Shown here: piece by piece, positions 1 through 7,018 of the stretch
How the letters are laid out: each line of letters starts with the position of its first letter
How positions within the stretch are numbered: the stretch's first letter is position 1
NCBI RefSeq assembly: GCF_003626755.1
Contig: NZ_RBCJ01000004.1
Location: forward strand, 186,001-250,000
Direction of reading: 5' to 3'
Source: Ulvibacterium marinum
GTDB taxonomy: Bacteria > Bacteroidota > Bacteroidia > Flavobacteriales > Flavobacteriaceae
DNA length: 64,000 nucleotides
Made by a program: the position numbers and the translations under genes
Notes under the pieces: generated by a model
Databases searched by the model: none
The model's input: only the letters and a program-made list of their open reading frames with translations
What the model was told of the DNA's origin: nothing

Positions 1-318
1 TTAATGCGCTGGCTACCTGCAAGAGCCTATGACAATGGAGTTTATTATGCGTTTACCAACCCGATCGGCTATGATGGCGAACATCTTAAAAATGGGAATT
101 CGATGATCATCGACCCTTATGGAGAAGTTTTGTCCGAAATAAAATCCTTTGAAGACGAAATCACGATTTCAAAAATCACAAAGGAGAAAATCCAACTTTC
201 GGGAGGTTGGCGCTACAAAAATGCAAGAAGACCGGAATTGTACAAGCATATCATCGGTGGTAATCACAAATCGGAAACAACCCCTGTGTGGATGAAGGAG
301 AAAACGGCCAAAGATTAA
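1..318 (+). CDS. Nitrilase-superfamily carbon-nitrogen hydrolase, C-terminal part
   Basis: The frame is open from base 1 and ends at TAA 316-318, so only the last 105 codons are present and the start lies outside the window. The visible part matches the end of the nitrilase fold: RAYDNGVYYAFTNPIG, the stretch that follows the active-site cysteine in this family, then GNSMIIDPYGEVLSE, the usual strand pair with the G-S..-dp-G-e pattern. The catalytic Glu, Lys and Cys lie upstream and cannot be seen, so the substrate (amide or nitrile) is not assignable. The next gene is on the opposite strand and converges on it, so this gene ends its own transcription unit. Confidence 0.75.
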   Translation, partial: LMRWLPARAYDNGVYYAFTNPIGYDGEHLKNGNSMIIDPYGEVLSEIKSFEDEITISKITKEKIQLSGGWRYKNARRPELYKHIIGGNHKSETTPVWMKEKTAKD

Positions 319-367
319 GAAAATGCCTGTGCCTAATGATTGCTATTGCAAATAGTCATGTTCCTTT

Positions 368-829
368 TTACCGATGTGGCGGTGGTGGTCCACCTCGTCC
401 TGGGCCCGGAGGTCTAAGCGCTCGGCGAACGATACGCTTGAGCTTTCTTTTTTGTTCGGCATCGCACATACGCTCCAGTGTATTGAAAAAGGAGAAGATT
501 TCCTTTTCCCTTTCCTGGCTCAAATTGCCGATAGTGGAGGTTATGGAATCCAGTTCTTGGTCTGAAAAATCGGTTGAGCCCAAATTGGAAAAAAGCAATT
601 CCTTCAATTCCTGGGTACGCTCATCAATGGCTCGCATTTTACGATGGTGTTCCGCATTCACCTCTTGAAACTTCATCTGCTGTTCTTCGGTAAAATTCAA
701 TTCCTTGAAAATAAAATCCCGAGGTGGTCTTGGTTTTTTGTTCGGTTCCTTAAAAGTCAAATAAAGCAGTACACCGTTCATGACCATTAGGAAAATCAAT
801 AACAGGGTAAGGAGTAGATTTTTCTTCAT
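368..829 (-). CDS. Spy/CnrX-like periplasmic metal-sensor family protein
   Basis: A 153-residue protein with an N-terminal membrane anchor (about residues 2-24) followed by a periplasmic, helix-rich, strongly charged domain. FTEEQQMKFQEVNAEHH and the following Arg/Glu-rich helices resemble the LTxxQ-type helices of the Spy/CpxP/CnrX family; the C-terminus is Pro/Gly-rich and ends PPPPHR. ATG at 829-827 is chosen as start; a TTG at 838 overlapping the upstream stop is possible. It is the last gene of a sigma factor / membrane protein / sensor operon. By analogy with CnrY-CnrX-CnrH it probably belongs to a signalling unit that controls the sigma factor, but metal binding itself is inference. 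Confidence 0.6.
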   Translation of the reverse strand: MKKNLLLTLLLIFLMVMNGVLLYLTFKEPNKKPRPPRDFIFKELNFTEEQQMKFQEVNAEHHRKMRAIDERTQELKELLFSNLGSTDFSDQELDSITSTIGNLSQEREKEIFSFFNTLERMCDAEQKRKLKRIVRRALRPPGPGRGGPPPPHR

Positions 830-834
830 AACGG

Positions 835-1152
835 TCAATTTAGCATAGATTCATCTTGAGCCGATGACAGGCCATAGGCCTCGGCAAAGGTTTGAATTTC
901 TTCTTCCCGGTTGGAATCGCTATAGGTATAGAGCACGAGCCCGTTTAAAAGGATAAAAAGGAAAAGGGCCGCCATCTGATATTTAGGCGTAAACCAAGGG
1001 AGCCAACCCAACTGTGGTTGGGAATCCCGGGTTTGGGAAAGCCTGTTCAATACCTTGTCCTTAAAAAAGGGAGGTGTAGAAACCGCCTCGATACCCGAAG
1101 CCGAGTCTATAAGTTCATCAATGCGTTGGGAAGTATTCTTTTTCTCATTCAT
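835..1152 (-). CDS. Small single-pass membrane protein, putative anti-sigma factor
   Basis: A 105-residue protein with a cytoplasmic-looking N-terminal half, one transmembrane segment at about residues 59-77 and a short acidic periplasmic tail. It sits between the ECF sigma factor gene (49 nt upstream) and the Spy/CnrX-like gene, whose ATG begins 5 nt after this stop. The size, topology and position fit a small Bacteroidota anti-sigma factor, with the N-terminal segment holding the sigma factor and the tail reading the periplasm. No zinc-finger anti-sigma motif (HxxxCxxC) is present, so the role is inferred from context only. Confidence 0.5.
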   Translation of the reverse strand: MNEKKNTSQRIDELIDSASGIEAVSTPPFFKDKVLNRLSQTRDSQPQLGWLPWFTPKYQMAALFLFILLNGLVLYTYSDSNREEEIQTFAEAYGLSSAQDESMLN

Positions 1153-1201
1153 GGTTATTGGTATTCCTAGATTTAGATGCCGATTTGCAACAAAACTTGC
1201 G

Positions 1202-1783
1202 TTACCGGCCTTCTTTTTTGTAATATGTTGTTAAAATTTTTCTTAGGTTCCTTTTCGCCCTAAAAAGCAGGGACTCCACAGAGGAGATACTTTTTTGGGA
1301 AATTGCACTGACCTCCTTATAGCTTAATCCGTCTATATTATGCAAGGTAAACACTATTCTTTGGGCTTCGGGCAATCGATCTATGGCTCGGAACAAGATT
1401 TCCTTTTTTTCCTTTTCCTCCAACTGTACCCCCGGATGGTCGAACTCCGTAAAATACCTAGATTTGTCCAGAGGAACCTTATTTCCGGTAAGCGATTGCT
1501 TAAAGCCAAATCTTTTTTGGGTATTTTTCCTGCGAATAAATTCCAAACTTTTGTTTACCGAAATCCTATAGATCCATGTGGAAAGCGTAGAATTCCCCTT
1601 AAACTTTCCAATGGAATTGTAGACCTCCACAAACACCTCTTGAGCAATATCCTCGGCATCCTCAACATTGGGCACAAAAGAGAGACAGGTATTAAAAACC
1701 TTCTTTTGATATAGGTCCAAAAGTCGGGCATAGGCGGACTGCCTTTGTGCCTTTAACTCCATTAAAAATTGACTTTCGTCCAA
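1202..1783 (-). CDS. RNA polymerase sigma factor, ECF subfamily
   Basis: A 193-residue sigma-70-family protein. Region 2 covers about residues 18-90 with the signature EDAEDIAQEVFVEVY and the -10 recognition helix STWIYRISVNKSLEFIRR. Region 4 covers about residues 128-182 with LPEAQRIVFTLHNIDGLSY and the helix-turn-helix VSAISQKSISSVESLLFRAK. There is no region 3, as expected for the extracytoplasmic-function group. It heads a leftward operon with a small membrane protein and a Spy/CnrX-like protein. The divergent EF-hand/YHYH/SCO1 genes begin 115 nt away and are likely, though not proven, targets. Confidence 0.92.
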   Translation of the reverse strand: MDESQFLMELKAQRQSAYARLLDLYQKKVFNTCLSFVPNVEDAEDIAQEVFVEVYNSIGKFKGNSTLSTWIYRISVNKSLEFIRRKNTQKRFGFKQSLTGNKVPLDKSRYFTEFDHPGVQLEEKEKKEILFRAIDRLPEAQRIVFTLHNIDGLSYKEVSAISQKSISSVESLLFRAKRNLRKILTTYYKKEGR

Positions 1784-1898
1784 AAGGAAATAGGTGCGTT
1801 AGTGTGCCTACAAAGTAACGAGATTTAAAAATAATGACTCCAAGCGCAAGTTTTTTTGGGATTCCTCATCTAAACCTAAAAACAAACAATAGAAGAAT
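1784..1898. promoter_or_regulatory. Divergent intergenic region between sigma-factor and EF-hand operons
   Basis: These 115 nt separate the divergently transcribed sigma factor gene and EF-hand gene, so they must hold both promoters. The sequence is AT-rich, with a poly-T/poly-A tract near 1849-1856. I see no clear inverted repeat or convincing TAnnTTTG box, so exact promoter positions are not called. Confidence 0.4.
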
Positions 1899-2198
1899 AT
1901 GAATCGTAAACATGTAAAACTAGGAACCGCACTGATCGCTTTGGGATTCTTAAGCGCTTATTCGCTGGAGGCCCAATCTAGGGAAGGCAGGCGCGAAAAT
2001 AGAACCCCGCCCACCATAGAACAACTGTTCGAGGATCTGGATGCCAACGAAGACGGGAAGCTTTCCTCAAAAGAAGTAAAAGGACCTCTAAAAAAGGATT
2101 TTGCCAAAATAGATGCCAACGAAGACGGCTACCTGTCCTGGGAAGAATTGGAAAAAGCGCCCAAACCAGAAAGAAACGGATCCCAAAAAAGAGAGTAA
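1899..2198 (+). CDS. Exported EF-hand calcium-binding protein
   Basis: A 99-residue protein with a signal peptide (about residues 1-26, ending near LEAQ) and two EF-hand loops: residues 48-59 (DANEDGKLSSKE) and 72-83 (DANEDGYLSWEE). Each has the calcium-ligand pattern D-x-N-x-D-G-x-L-x-x-x-E. The linker and tail are rich in Lys, Arg and Pro. It is the first gene of a rightward group with the YHYH protein 17 nt downstream, then a MORN-repeat protein and a SCO1-like protein. It is probably a periplasmic calcium-binding protein; its partner is unknown. Confidence 0.85.
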   Translation: MNRKHVKLGTALIALGFLSAYSLEAQSREGRRENRTPPTIEQLFEDLDANEDGKLSSKEVKGPLKKDFAKIDANEDGYLSWEELEKAPKPERNGSQKRE

Positions 2199-2215
2199 TC
2201 CCTAAAAAAACAATC

Positions 2216-2992
2216 ATGAAAAGAAATCCCATTGTATTAGGCACAGCATTGTTATTCATTGTTTTTATCGCCTGTAGCTCGGACAACGATACGACTATAG
2301 ACGATGAAGGCATAGACTTGACGGACGACGATGGTTTTACCGGAGACGTAACCTTGAGTGCGGCATTCGCCGAATTTGATGAAGATGAGACCGATATTTA
2401 TTTGGACGGCTCCAATGTGGTCATTGAAACCACGGGTTTTCCCAACCATAGGTCGGTATATTGGGGAGAGGGCCATCCGCTATATCAAGAGGAGCCCGGC
2501 GTAGCCCTCACTCCAAGTATTATCCCCAATTTTGACGGTTCCGCTACCTTGACCGTTCCGGCCAATCCCGAATTGGCAGCGACCACTACCTCTACCAGTT
2601 TGGGTGCCATCGGTATCGCGGTCAGCGGCGCGGCCATTTTTAACGATCAGGAGGGAAACGGTCCCTTGCAAGGTGCCGCGGCCAGTCTGGATTATACCGG
2701 TGCCCATATAGGCCCTTCGGTATATCACTATCATTTGGAGCCTACCGCATGGTCCGAGGATGATGAGGCGTTGATCGGTATTTTAGCCGATGGCTTCCTT
2801 ATTTACGGGAGAAAATGTAATGCTACGGGGGCCTATCCTACGGATTTGGATGCCTCGGGCGGCCATACCTCAATTACGCAGCATTCCGATGAGGCCTTGT
2901 ACCACTATCATATTGAAAACGAGCTTTATTTGAATGCCTACTATATTATTTTTCCAGGAGATTATCAAGGAACGCCCAATGCCATCAATTAA
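2216..2992 (+). CDS. YHYH-domain lipoprotein
   Basis: A 258-residue protein with a lipoprotein signal peptide (lipobox FIAC, Cys20) followed by an acidic linker. The diagnostic YHYH tetrapeptide occurs twice, at about residues 169-172 and again near residue 228, defining the YHYH family of exported bacterial proteins of unknown biochemical role. The His-rich motifs suggest metal binding, and the neighbourhood (EF-hand protein, SCO1-like copper protein, metal-sensor-type sigma operon) agrees. The gene overlaps the start of the next gene by 14 nt, indicating translation coupling. Confidence 0.85.
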   Translation: MKRNPIVLGTALLFIVFIACSSDNDTTIDDEGIDLTDDDGFTGDVTLSAAFAEFDEDETDIYLDGSNVVIETTGFPNHRSVYWGEGHPLYQEEPGVALTPSIIPNFDGSATLTVPANPELAATTTSTSLGAIGIAVSGAAIFNDQEGNGPLQGAAASLDYTGAHIGPSVYHYHLEPTAWSEDDEALIGILADGFLIYGRKCNATGAYPTDLDASGGHTSITQHSDEALYHYHIENELYLNAYYIIFPGDYQGTPNAIN

Positions 2993-3566
2993 GGCTTTTA
3001 ATTGGCTTCTGCTCCTTTTCATTTTCTTGGCGGGCGGTAATAAAAATAACGGTAAGGCCATCAAAATTTTGGATTTCGAGGTACACCAAAGTGAATTACG
3101 ATTATACCCCAATACCGGGCAATGGTTGTATAAAGGCCATCCCTTTAATGGTTTTGCCTTGGCCTATCACCCCAATGGGGCACTTGCCGAAAAAATCGGG
3201 TTCCACGAGGGAAAAAAGCAAGGTATAGCACTAAAATGGTATGCCGATGGTGCTTTGGCGGGTAAAAAAAACTATGTGGAAAATCGTTTGGAAGGTGTCA
3301 CCAGAACCTGGTGGCCCAACGGTGCATTGAGCTCGGAATCCCATTATGTAAACCGACAACGCCATGGAAAGCAGATAAAATGGTACCCAAGCGGACAGAT
3401 GGCCCGAATGATGCATTTTGACCAAGGGAAGGAAGAAGGCTTACAACAGGCCTGGTTGCGGACCGGAAAATTGTATGCCAATTATGAAGCCAAGAACGGG
3501 CGTTTTTTTGGCCTTAAACGATCCAATCTATGTTATCAATTAGAAGATGAAACCATCCAGAGATAA
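2979..3566 (+). CDS. MORN-variant (YwqK-like) repeat protein
   Basis: A 195-residue protein with a hydrophobic N-terminal segment (about residues 8-20) and a series of MORN-variant repeats. Repeated cores such as YHPNGALAEK, WYADGALAGK, WWPNGALSSE and WYPSGQMARM alternate with EGxxxG turns, about 23 residues apart. This is the repeat found in proteins annotated YwqK antitoxin-like, a label that says little about function. ATG at 2979 lies inside the end of the YHYH gene and is preferred over an upstream in-frame ATG at 2934 because a hydrophobic signal follows. It overlaps the SCO1-like gene by 20 nt, so the cluster is one operon. Confidence 0.75.
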   Translation: MPSIKAFNWLLLLFIFLAGGNKNNGKAIKILDFEVHQSELRLYPNTGQWLYKGHPFNGFALAYHPNGALAEKIGFHEGKKQGIALKWYADGALAGKKNYVENRLEGVTRTWWPNGALSSESHYVNRQRHGKQIKWYPSGQMARMMHFDQGKEEGLQQAWLRTGKLYANYEAKNGRFFGLKRSNLCYQLEDETIQR

Positions 3567-4218
3567 ACTAATCTTGCTTTTGGCATTGATCTTCGCTACG
3601 CTGGGATGCCGTACCGAAACCAAAAAAGAAGTCGTTAGTCGGGTTGAAACCCTACCCTATTATGATAACCCTTCATTTACCCCTAAATGGTTGCCCCAGA
3701 ACAGTGATTCCATCTTTGGGTTGCATAAAGTGGCCCCTTTTCAATTGGTAAATCAATTGGGGGATACCATTACCCAAAAGACCTTTGCCGACAAAATTTA
3801 TGTAGCGGACTTCTTTTTTACCTCTTGCCCAGGTATCTGTCCCAAAATGACTGCGAATATGGCCCTGGTACAGGAAGCATTTAAAGATGATAAGGGCATT
3901 TTGTTATTGTCCCATTCCGTTACACCGGAATATGATTCGGTTCCCGTTTTAAAGAAATATGCAGATACCAAAGGGGTTATCCCCAATAAGTGGCATTTGG
4001 TAACCGGGGAACGTAAAACCATCTATGACCTGGGACGTTATGCGTATTTTGTGGAGGAAGATCTAGGAGTTCCCAAGGGAGGGGACGATTTTTTACATAC
4101 GGAAAACTTTATCCTTGTGGATAAAAACAGGCATATCCGTGGCATTTACAATGGGTTGAACAAAACGGCCATAGCGCAATTGATCGCCGATATCAAAACA
4201 TTGCAGGAGGAGGGGTAA
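3547..4218 (+). CDS. SCO1/SenC-family copper chaperone / thioredoxin-fold lipoprotein
   Basis: A 223-residue protein with a lipoprotein signal (ATLGC). The thioredoxin-like fold carries the SCO copper motif C-P-G-I-C (Cys94 and Cys98) and the distal histidine of the family (His184 in LHTENFILVD), so all three expected copper ligands are present. SCO proteins help load copper into the CuA centre of cytochrome c oxidase or act as thiol oxidoreductases. Here it closes an EF-hand / YHYH / MORN operon and overlaps the preceding gene by 20 nt. No oxidase gene is nearby, so the partner is unknown. Confidence 0.92.
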   Translation: MKPSRDKLILLLALIFATLGCRTETKKEVVSRVETLPYYDNPSFTPKWLPQNSDSIFGLHKVAPFQLVNQLGDTITQKTFADKIYVADFFFTSCPGICPKMTANMALVQEAFKDDKGILLLSHSVTPEYDSVPVLKKYADTKGVIPNKWHLVTGERKTIYDLGRYAYFVEEDLGVPKGGDDFLHTENFILVDKNRHIRGIYNGLNKTAIAQLIADIKTLQEEG

Positions 4219-4439
4219 CAGTGTTCTTATCCCTAAAAAGCTGATTTTTCATTTGTTATTGTATGGCCCTGCCACCCACTTATGGGAATCTGTGGCGTTG
4301 GCTTGAGGCGTATACATGTACTATCAGGACCTGGTTAGAGCAAAATGACAGAAATACATCCCCAAGTGGTAATAAATACTTTTGAAAACCCCAAAAATCC
4401 GGTAGATTAGCAGTACTAACCAGTACGAGATATAGGTAC
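4219..4439. other. Non-coding stretch before the first cassette
   Basis: No credible gene. Towards the right end there is a short direct repeat, CAGTAC at 4411 and again in CCAGTACG near 4420, then TAGGTACGTT at 4433-4442. That ten-base word also occurs at 42101-42110, just left of the large cassette array. The last G (4440) is the first base of the left box of the toxin-antitoxin cassette. This may be the remaining right half of an attC or attI-like site. Confidence 0.4.
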
Positions 4440-4440
4440 G

Positions 4441-4471
4441 TTAGGCACATTAAAATCAACTCGTATCTTTG
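4441..4471 (+). promoter_or_regulatory. Likely promoter of the antitoxin-toxin cassette
   Basis: TATCTTTG at 4464-4471 matches the Bacteroidota -7 box TAnnTTTG, and a TTA at 4441-4443 lies 20 nt upstream where the -33 element (TTG) is expected. The antitoxin ATG is at 4488. The -33 element coincides with the first bases of the cassette, so the cassette would carry its own promoter. Confidence 0.5.
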
Positions 4472-4487
4472 TATCAAACCGTTAGAA

Positions 4488-4676
4488 ATGACAACAAAAC
4501 AGATTAAATCGAGAATACAGAGAGCCCTTGACAATGTCCCGGAGAATGTTCTAGAGGAAATTCTAAATTACCTAGAGGAAATCCAAGGAAAGTCGGCGGA
4601 TAAAGTTGTCATGTCCCAACGAATTCGTAAAATTCTTTCCGAGGACAAAGAGTTACTCGAAAAGCTTGCACAATGA
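4488..4676 (+). CDS. Putative antitoxin of a Doc-type toxin-antitoxin pair
   Basis: A 62-residue charged, largely helical protein (NVPENVLEEILNYLEEIQ), resembling DUF2281-type small proteins. Its stop overlaps the toxin start as ATGA (4673-4676), the usual antitoxin-first arrangement with translation coupling. The N-terminal half could bind DNA, but no clear ribbon-helix-helix or AbrB motif is visible. The antitoxin role comes from its position before a Doc toxin, not from sequence recognition. The pair sits in a cassette bounded by complementary boxes. Confidence 0.7.
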   Translation: MTTKQIKSRIQRALDNVPENVLEEILNYLEEIQGKSADKVVMSQRIRKILSEDKELLEKLAQ

Positions 4677-5047
4677 TAGACCTAAAGCAGGCTTTAAGTA
4701 TTCATCAAATACTAATAGAAAGATTTGGGGGAGCCGATGGAATCAAAGATCAAGGTGGATTGGAATCAGCTTTGAACAGGCCATATGCCACATTCGACCA
4801 AAGAGAGCTGTACCCTACTCCAGTTGAGAAAGCAGCGGCTGTTCTGGAAAGTATTTTAATTAATCATCCTTTTGTAGACGGCAATAAGCGCACCGGTTAT
4901 GTATTAATGAGGCTTACCTTAATGGAAGGAGGTCTGGATATTGAGACAAGTCAAGCCGATAAATATGAATTTGTCATAAAGGTGACGGAAGGAAAACTTG
5001 ACATCGACCAAATCAAGGGTTGGATTTCAAGCCGACTTAAAAAATAA
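4673..5047 (+). CDS. doc: Doc (death-on-curing) family toxin, Fic fold
   Basis: A 124-residue Fic-fold protein with the active-site loop HPFVDGNKRTG (His65 to Gly75), fitting the Doc form H-x-F-x-D-G/A-N-K-R. The Lys in place of the Gly of AMP-transferring Fic proteins is what makes P1 Doc a kinase of elongation factor Tu. The upstream PTPVEKAAAVLESILIN helix is also typical. The length matches the family (about 120-130 residues). By family knowledge it would phosphorylate EF-Tu and stop translation when the antitoxin is lost. The gene ends two bases before the right box of its cassette. Confidence 0.9.
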   Translation: MIDLKQALSIHQILIERFGGADGIKDQGGLESALNRPYATFDQRELYPTPVEKAAAVLESILINHPFVDGNKRTGYVLMRLTLMEGGLDIETSQADKYEFVIKVTEGKLDIDQIKGWISSRLKK

Positions 5048-5048
5048 T

Positions 5049-5273
5049 GTGCCCTAACAATGCCTACATTCAGCTTGTCCCCTATGCTTAAGAAGAAGAA
5101 AAATCCCTAAATTCCAACTTAAAATAATCCGGAAAGGAATTCCGGCTTCGGCCCAACTCGCCGAAAAATCCAGCCAAAGGCGGACAGGTACACTGGCCAA
5201 CGTCGTCGTATACCAGCCGTCAAAAAACTGAAATCGCAGCAGGCGGAATCGTCGTCTGCAAACGAAAGACAAA
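5049..5273. repeat. attC-like intergenic region after the Doc cassette
   Basis: It begins with the right box of the Doc cassette (5049-5058), followed by AATGCC as in other left halves of such sites. It contains a small hairpin (TCCGGAAAGGAATTCCGG near 5129) and several GC-rich segments between 5140 and 5250. I find no right-hand GTT box before the GNAT gene that would match that gene's own end box, so the right boundary is lost or altered. No gene is supported here. Confidence 0.4.
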
Positions 5274-5759
5274 ATGTACATAAACATAGAAACGGAAAGG
5301 CTTAGAATAAGACCAATCAAATTGATAGATGCAGAATTCATTATGCAATTGGTGAATTCCGAGGGGTGGCTGAGATTTATTGGAAACAGAAACATCTCCA
5401 ATACAATTGATGCTAAAAAGTATATTCAAAAGATACTTGACAACACAAAAATTTTTTACAATGTTTTTGAACTAAAAGAATCGCAAAAGGCCATAGGAAG
5501 TGTAACCTTTCTTGAGCGAGAAGGTGAAAGATTTCCCGATATCGGTTTCGCCCTATTGCCCGAATTCGAAAAAAATGGATATACCATTGAAGCGAGCAAA
5601 GCGTATCTTAAGGAAATTGATACATTAAATGAATACGAGAACATCATTGCAATTACGCTACCCGATAATCAAAAGTCGATACGTGTATTGAGGAAACTCG
5701 GTCTAAAATATCAAGGTGATTACAAAAAAGGGTTGAAACCTTATCATACCATAGTCTAA
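5274..5759 (+). CDS. GNAT-family N-acetyltransferase (RimJ/RimL-like)
   Basis: A 161-residue acetyltransferase. MYINIETERLRIRPIKLIDAEF is the typical start of the RimJ/RimL group; the central IGSVTFLEREGERFPDIGFALLP strand and helix and the late NQKSIRVLRKLGLKYQG (the N..S..v.kKLGF signature that contacts acetyl-CoA) are present. The usual R/Q-x-x-G-x-G/A loop is degenerate. The substrate could be a protein N-terminus or a small amine and cannot be told. An attC-like site lies directly downstream at 5775-5851, so this gene is probably a cassette too, although its left boundary is not recognisable. Confidence 0.85.
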   Translation: MYINIETERLRIRPIKLIDAEFIMQLVNSEGWLRFIGNRNISNTIDAKKYIQKILDNTKIFYNVFELKESQKAIGSVTFLEREGERFPDIGFALLPEFEKNGYTIEASKAYLKEIDTLNEYENIIAITLPDNQKSIRVLRKLGLKYQGDYKKGLKPYHTIV

Positions 5760-5774
5760 AGAAATTAAAGGAAA

Positions 5775-5851
5775 CCAATTGGTAACAAAGTGTGCGGTAT
5801 TCATAGCTGGTAAAAGCTGTTACGCCTCACATACTTAACGTTAAGGTTTAC
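5775..5851 (+). repeat. Compact attC-like site after the GNAT gene
   Basis: The left half is CCAATTGGTAAC (5775-5786) followed by AAAGTGTGCGG; the right half is CCTCACATACTTAAC joined to GTTAAGGTTTAC (5840-5851). The arms AAGTGTG and CACATACTT pair with a small bulge, and AGCT repeats lie in the loop. AAC and GTT sit at the two ends as in integron attC sites. Confidence 0.5.
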
Positions 5852-5944
5852 TATTTAAAAAATGATAATTAGAGTTTTTAAGGCATCATACCTAAGGAAT
5901 TGTACAGTGAATTTGAAATACAATTCAAACAAATAGACCTTAAC
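5841..5944 (+). mobile_element. Very short integron-like cassette
   Basis: GTTAAGGT (5840-5847) and ACCTTAAC (5937-5944) are perfect reverse complements and enclose about 100 nt holding a 24-codon reading frame that stops immediately before the right box. This is the same geometry as the larger cassettes (a private start box, a gene, a stop, the complementary box). With only eight matching bases, chance is not excluded. Confidence 0.4.
5862..5936 (+). CDS. 24-codon reading frame in the mini-cassette
   Basis: ATG at 5862 opens a 24-residue frame ending TAG 5934-5936, directly abutting the cassette's right box. The predicted peptide is basic (starts MIIRVFKASYLRN). No family is recognisable and there is no strong ribosome-binding site. 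It is listed because its ends coincide with the cassette boundaries; it may be non-coding. Confidence 0.2.
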   Translation: MIIRVFKASYLRNCTVNLKYNSNK

Positions 5945-6056
5945 GATTGATGGTGCACATTAAACCCAACAGTGGCCGTAATCATGTTGATAACATATGT
6001 TGGGACGGGCAGCGGTAAGAACGGTTGGCTATCTTCTATAACCTGAATTGGCAAAA

Positions 6057-6995
6057 ATGAACGATAAGGACTATTTTTTGAATTTATATGAAATAGCGAG
6101 TCACCTAAATAAGGAATTCTCCCTACACTCCGCACTCCGTAAATCTTTAGAGAAGACTGTGGAAATCCTTGATTTGGAAACAGGTTGGTTCTGGCTTACC
6201 GAACCTGATAACAAATCCGTTTATCTAGCCGCTTCCCACAATCTACCACCAGCTTTAGGCAATCATCCGGAACGCTTATCGGGTTGGTGTTATTGCATAA
6301 AACAATATTTGGCGGATGATATTGACCAGGCGATGAATATCAGTGAGATTACATGTTCCAGGTTAAAGGATATCGGCACAGGCACAAAAGGGTTGAAATT
6401 TCACGCCATAATCCCAATAACGATTAACGGCCAAAAGGTAGGGCTTATGAATTTGCTCAGTAAGGAGACGCGGCAACTAAACGAAAAGGAATTGGCCATT
6501 CTTAACACCATTAGTGAGTTGATCGGAACTGCAATTCAGCGTACTAGATTGCAACAATCCCATAGTAGTAAGGTCATTGGAGCGGATACGGCCATAAGCA
6601 AAGTGTTGGAGCGGGTTTTTCATCCAAAAATAGAGGCCCTAATTTCTTGCCTCGATAATCCCCGGCAGGATAAGGACAAAATAAATAAGGCACTCAATAA
6701 AGCGAAGGAACTTCAGCAGCAACTAACGATGCTATGTAAAGAAACGAAAAAACATGACAGAGCCGAGGCTAATGTAAAGGAGTTGCTATATCCTGACCTG
6801 CCCTTAACAAACCGCGAATTGGAAGTACTTGGCGCTATAAAAAAAGGGCTTACCAACGGTCAGATCGGCGAACAACTATTCATAACCGAACGTACCGTAA
6901 AATTTCACGTTACAGCAATTCTCTCCAAACTTAACGCAAAAACCAGAACCGAGGCCGTTGATATCAGTTTGAAGAGAGGTTTTCTGGGTATGTGA
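6057..6995 (+). CDS. GAF-domain LuxR-type transcriptional regulator
   Basis: A 312-residue protein. The N-terminal two-thirds (about residues 5-165) is a GAF-type sensor domain (DLETGWFWL, FHAIIPITINGQKVGLMNLLS). A helical linker follows, then a LuxR-type helix-turn-helix at about residues 245-310 with the full signature LTNRELEVLGAIKKGLTNGQ ... ITERTVKFHVTAILSKL. ATG at 6057 is preferred to a TTG nine bases upstream. The signal sensed by the GAF domain is unknown. A perfect 16-nt palindrome lies just downstream (7019-7034), before the next gene, and could be a binding site. Confidence 0.88.
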   Translation: MNDKDYFLNLYEIASHLNKEFSLHSALRKSLEKTVEILDLETGWFWLTEPDNKSVYLAASHNLPPALGNHPERLSGWCYCIKQYLADDIDQAMNISEITCSRLKDIGTGTKGLKFHAIIPITINGQKVGLMNLLSKETRQLNEKELAILNTISELIGTAIQRTRLQQSHSSKVIGADTAISKVLERVFHPKIEALISCLDNPRQDKDKINKALNKAKELQQQLTMLCKETKKHDRAEANVKELLYPDLPLTNRELEVLGAIKKGLTNGQIGEQLFITERTVKFHVTAILSKLNAKTRTEAVDISLKRGFLGM

Positions 6996-7018
6996 CCCTA
7001 TTTGGGCCTCTTGCTTAC

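Larger units (their letters stand above)
4441..5058 (+). mobile_element. Integron-like cassette carrying an antitoxin-Doc pair
   Basis: The left box GTTAGGCAC (4440-4448) is followed by ATTAAAA. The right box GTGCCCTAAC (5049-5058) begins one base after the toxin's stop codon and is the reverse complement of the left box with a single extra C. It continues AATGCC as in the cassettes at 42-47 kb. GTTAGGC fits the classical integron core GTTRRRY. The cassette holds its own promoter and a two-gene toxin-antitoxin unit. Confidence 0.65.

Noticed and set aside
288-668. Plus-strand frames opposite the Spy/CnrX-like gene
   Set aside because: Translation of the antisense of a well-supported gene; Pro/Gly/Arg-rich composition is an artefact.
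4280-4534. 84-codon frame on the minus strand before the antitoxin gene
   Set aside because: Overlaps the antitoxin start and promoter, shows no family motif and looks like hydrophobic random translation of AT-rich DNA.
4488-5047. Reading the Fic-fold toxin as an AMP-transferring Fic enzyme
   Set aside because: The loop has N-K-R rather than N-G-R and the protein has Doc length, so Doc is the better call.
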